Below are positions 6,649-7,973 of a stretch of 7,973 bases of DNA, piece after piece (within the stretch, counting starts at the first letter, position 1; every line of letters starts with the position of its first letter). Under the pieces are notes generated by a model that was not told where the DNA came from, ran no database searches, and saw nothing but the letters and a program-made list of their open reading frames with translations. Origin of the DNA: Candidatus Eiseniibacteriota bacterium. Its GTDB lineage: Bacteria > Eisenbacteria > RBG-16-71-46 > CAIMUX01 > WJJG01. Both the position numbers and the translations under genes were made by a program. Where the stretch lies: the NCBI GenBank assembly GCA_016867695.1, contig VGIY01000112.1, positions 1 to 7,973 on the forward strand, in the 5' to 3' direction.

Positions 6649-6744
6649 CCGCGCCGGGGGGGCCAGGAAGAAGGCCGCGCCGGGGGGCCAGGAAGAAGGC
6701 CGCGCCGGGACGGCCGCGAGGGAGAACCGCGCCGGGAGAGCTCC
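6649..6744 (+). repeat. Imperfect ~25-bp tandem repeat leading into the era start
   Basis: Units begin CCGCGCCGGG at 6649, 6675, 6700 and 6727. The first two (6649-6674 and 6675-6699) differ by one G in a G-run, and both end in the purine tract GGAAGAAGG. The third and fourth are more diverged, ending GAGGGAGAA and GAGAGCTCC. The fourth supplies the era ribosome site GGGAG, six bases before the ATG. The array thus repeats ribosome-site-like purine tracts upstream of a housekeeping gene. Confidence 0.8.
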
Positions 6745-7674
6745 ATGAACGACGAGGACATCGGCCGCGAGCCCGCGGCTCCGCCAGGCGCCGCCGGGGA
6801 GACGCCCTTCCGCTCCGGCTACGCGGCCATCTGCGGTCCCCCCAACGCCGGCAAGTCGACGCTGCTCAACCGGCTGATCGGGGAGCGCCTGGCGATCACG
6901 ACCAGCCGTCCGCAGACGACGCGCAGGCGCATGCTCGGGATCCTCTCCGGCGAGGGCTTCCAGATCGTCTTCGTCGATACGCCCGGCATCCTCGAGCCGC
7001 GCTACGCGCTCCAGTCGGCGATGATGAAGGAGGTCGGCCGCGCCCTCGCCGACGCCGACCTGCTGCTCCTCGTGACCGACATCCGCGCCGCCGAGTTGGC
7101 TCCCGGGGTGTTCGAGGCGGCCCGGCGCAAGCCGCTCGTCGTCGCGCTCAACAAGGCCGACCTGGTCGCCGATCGCGAGACGAGCCTGCCGATCCTGGAC
7201 CGGCTGCGAGCGCAGGCCCCCGAGGCGGAGTTCTTCGTCCTCTCCGCCCTGCGGGGTGGCGGGGTCGACGCCCTGCGGGCCCGGTTGATCGAGCTGCTGC
7301 CGGCCGGGGCGCCGTTCTACCCCCCCGATCAGCTGACCGAGCACCCCGAGCGCTTCTTCGCCTCCGAGCTCGTGCGCGAGGCGATCTTCGAGCGCTTCCA
7401 CCAGGAAGTGCCCTACAGCACGGAGGTGCAGATCGACGAGTTCAAGGAGCGCGATGCGGGCAAGGACTACATCGCGGCGACCATCTTCGTCGAGAGCGAG
7501 TCGCAGAAAGGGATCCTGATCGGGCGCGGCGGGCGGGCGATCCGCGATCTCGGGCACCAGGCTCGCGGGGCGATCGAGTCCTTCCTCGGGCGCCCGGTCT
7601 ACCTCGAGCTGCGCGTCAAGGTCCTGCCCGATTGGCGCAAGGATCCGCGAGCCCTGCGTCGATTCGGGTACTGA
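6745..7674 (+). CDS. era: GTPase Era, ribosome assembly factor
   Basis: Era is an essential GTPase that binds the 3' end of 16S rRNA and helps mature the 30S subunit. The protein has 309 residues, normal for the family. GTPase motifs in order: P-loop GPPNAGKST (31-39; the usual form is GRPNVGKST), TTSRPQTTR switch I (52-60), DTPG (78-81), NKAD (136-139) and a SAL block near the domain end. A linker with YSTEVQIDEFKER leads to the C-terminal KH domain with IGRGG as its GxxG loop, ending LRVKVLPDWRKDPRALRRFGY. Start ATG 6745 has GGGAG at 6734-6738. The frame stays open upstream to 6493, but that extension is Arg/Gly/Pro repeat sequence with no Era similarity. Residues 1-22 are a non-conserved acidic/proline tail. 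Confidence 0.96.
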   Translation: MNDEDIGREPAAPPGAAGETPFRSGYAAICGPPNAGKSTLLNRLIGERLAITTSRPQTTRRRMLGILSGEGFQIVFVDTPGILEPRYALQSAMMKEVGRALADADLLLLVTDIRAAELAPGVFEAARRKPLVVALNKADLVADRETSLPILDRLRAQAPEAEFFVLSALRGGGVDALRARLIELLPAGAPFYPPDQLTEHPERFFASELVREAIFERFHQEVPYSTEVQIDEFKERDAGKDYIAATIFVESESQKGILIGRGGRAIRDLGHQARGAIESFLGRPVYLELRVKVLPDWRKDPRALRRFGY

Positions 7675-7694
7675 CATCGAGGCCGCCGCTCAGG

Positions 7695-7734
7695 CGCGGA
7701 GCCGGCCACTAGGCGCCGCGTCGCCGGCTCCGCG
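7695..7734 (+). terminator. Strong hairpin downstream of era
   Basis: A perfect 12-bp inverted repeat (CGCGGAGCCGGC at 7695-7706, GCCGGCTCCGCG at 7723-7734) encloses a 16-base loop, 20 bases after the era stop. No T-tract follows, so Rho-independent termination in the classical form is not shown. It may terminate without a U-run, as is common in GC-rich genomes, or stabilise the era mRNA end. Confidence 0.5.
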
Positions 7735-7812
7735 AACCGGGCGAGCGGGCCTCCCGGCGCGGTGCCGCGCCGTTCCGCGGCTCATGGAGCGGGGCCGGAG
7801 CGGCGGCCGCCC

Positions 7813-7841
7813 TTGACAGCGCCCGCCGCGTCGCCGACGCT
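7813..7841 (+). promoter_or_regulatory. Candidate sigma-70-type promoter for metG
   Basis: A perfect -35 hexamer TTGACA (7813-7818) is followed after 17 bases by GACGCT (7836-7841). That hexamer keeps only the two most conserved -10 bases, A at place 2 and T at place 6. It lies after the era hairpin and about 90 bases before the metG start, which is where a promoter is expected. The weak -10 keeps confidence low. Confidence 0.4.
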
Positions 7842-7928
7842 GCGCCAATCCCACGAGTCGTCGACAGGGGCGCGGCGCATGGGCCGAGCGGCGCAGGCCG
7901 GCGGCGCGCGGGAAGAAGGGAACAGGCC

Positions 7929-7973
7929 TTGGCGACCTTCGCACGGACACTGGTGACGAGCGCGCTGCCCTAC
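7929..7973 (+). CDS. metG: Methionyl-tRNA synthetase, N-terminal end (partial, runs off the window)
   Basis: The last 15 codons of the window read MATFARTLVTSALPY from a TTG start. LVTSALPY is the hallmark N-terminal strand of MetRS and is normally followed by ANGPLHIGH, the ATP-binding HIGH motif, which lies beyond the window. GGAAGAAGGG (7911-7920) is a good ribosome site eight bases upstream, which supports the TTG. The nearby ATG at 7879 is in another frame. The enzyme charges tRNA-Met in the cytoplasm. With only 15 residues the call rests on this motif, the start site and the reading frame running to the edge. Confidence 0.8.
   Translation, partial: MATFARTLVTSALPY

Larger units (their letters stand above)
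6435..6744. promoter_or_regulatory. Divergent ispH / era intergenic region
   Basis: This stretch lies between the ispH start (minus strand) and the era start (plus strand) and must hold promoters for both unless era has a longer N-terminus. It contains a small island of lower GC around 6490-6511 with the palindrome ATGGTACCAT (6493-6502), in which weak -10-like boxes can be read on both strands (TATGGT on -, TACCAT on +). It also contains a 26-bp direct repeat and a tandem array. No strong -35/-10 pair is visible, so promoter positions are uncertain. Confidence 0.4.

Noticed and set aside
6493..6744. Extended N-terminus of Era from ATG 6493
   Set aside because: The extension encodes only translated repeats (Arg/Gly/Pro). 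ATG 6745 has a good ribosome site and gives a normal-length Era.
6435..6761. Longer N-terminus for IspH (starts at 6494 or 6761)
   Set aside because: The extra residues come from the same intergenic repeats and match nothing in IspH; the 6494 ATG lacks a ribosome site.
5266..7677. The peptidase frame stays open upstream to 7677, through ispH and antisense to era
   Set aside because: No start there is plausible: the signal peptide begins at ATG 5265 with a ribosome site and the ATGA overlap. The openness reflects the scarcity of stop codons.
7690..7956. Small frames on both strands between era and metG
   Set aside because: They overlap the hairpin, the promoter-like element and the metG start; their products are Arg/Pro-rich with no similarity to anything I recognise.

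Overview
This is a gene-dense chromosomal window of very high GC content, with codon third positions that are mostly G or C. It looks bacterial. Two secreted enzymes are present, and one ends in a FlgD-Ig/T9SS-like C-terminal module. Together with a long cyanobacterial/plant-type IspH, this suggests a GC-rich, deep-branching Gram-negative lineage, such as the FCB-related candidate phyla Eisenbacteria or Krumholzibacteriota, or a related group. That placement is inference from domain style, not from a marker-gene tree.

Left part, + strand: the last 18 codons of an upstream gene (3-59) overlap a COG1313-type radical SAM protein related to PflX (43-999). Next comes a 257-residue protein with a degenerate response-regulator receiver domain and a helical tail (1144-1917). 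Its phosphoacceptor Asp is replaced by Asn.

Middle, - strand, probably one operon read right to left: ispH (6434-5262, isoprenoid pathway), then a secreted M1 aminopeptidase (5265-3148) whose ATG overlaps the ispH stop as ATGA, then a secreted phosphodiester glycosidase (NAGPA/DUF2233) protein (3080-1983) after a 67-base gap. The glycosidase gene converges on the pseudo-receiver gene. Its leader carries four tandem 11-residue repeats before the hydrophobic segment.

Right part, + strand: a 310-base divergent region (6435-6744) separates ispH from era. It holds a 26-bp direct repeat built on CGGTTC hexamers and a roughly 25-bp imperfect tandem array running into the era ribosome binding site. 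era (6745-7674) is followed by a 12-bp-stem hairpin, a TTGACA promoter-like element, and the first 15 codons of metG (TTG start at 7929), cut by the window end.

Most of the window is housekeeping: isoprenoid synthesis, ribosome assembly and tRNA charging, with secreted hydrolases attached. I see no mobile element, CRISPR array, tRNA or rRNA, and no convincing new multi-gene system. The most unusual items are the pseudo-receiver protein, the minisatellite-like leader of the glycosidase, and the repeat-rich ispH-era intergenic region.
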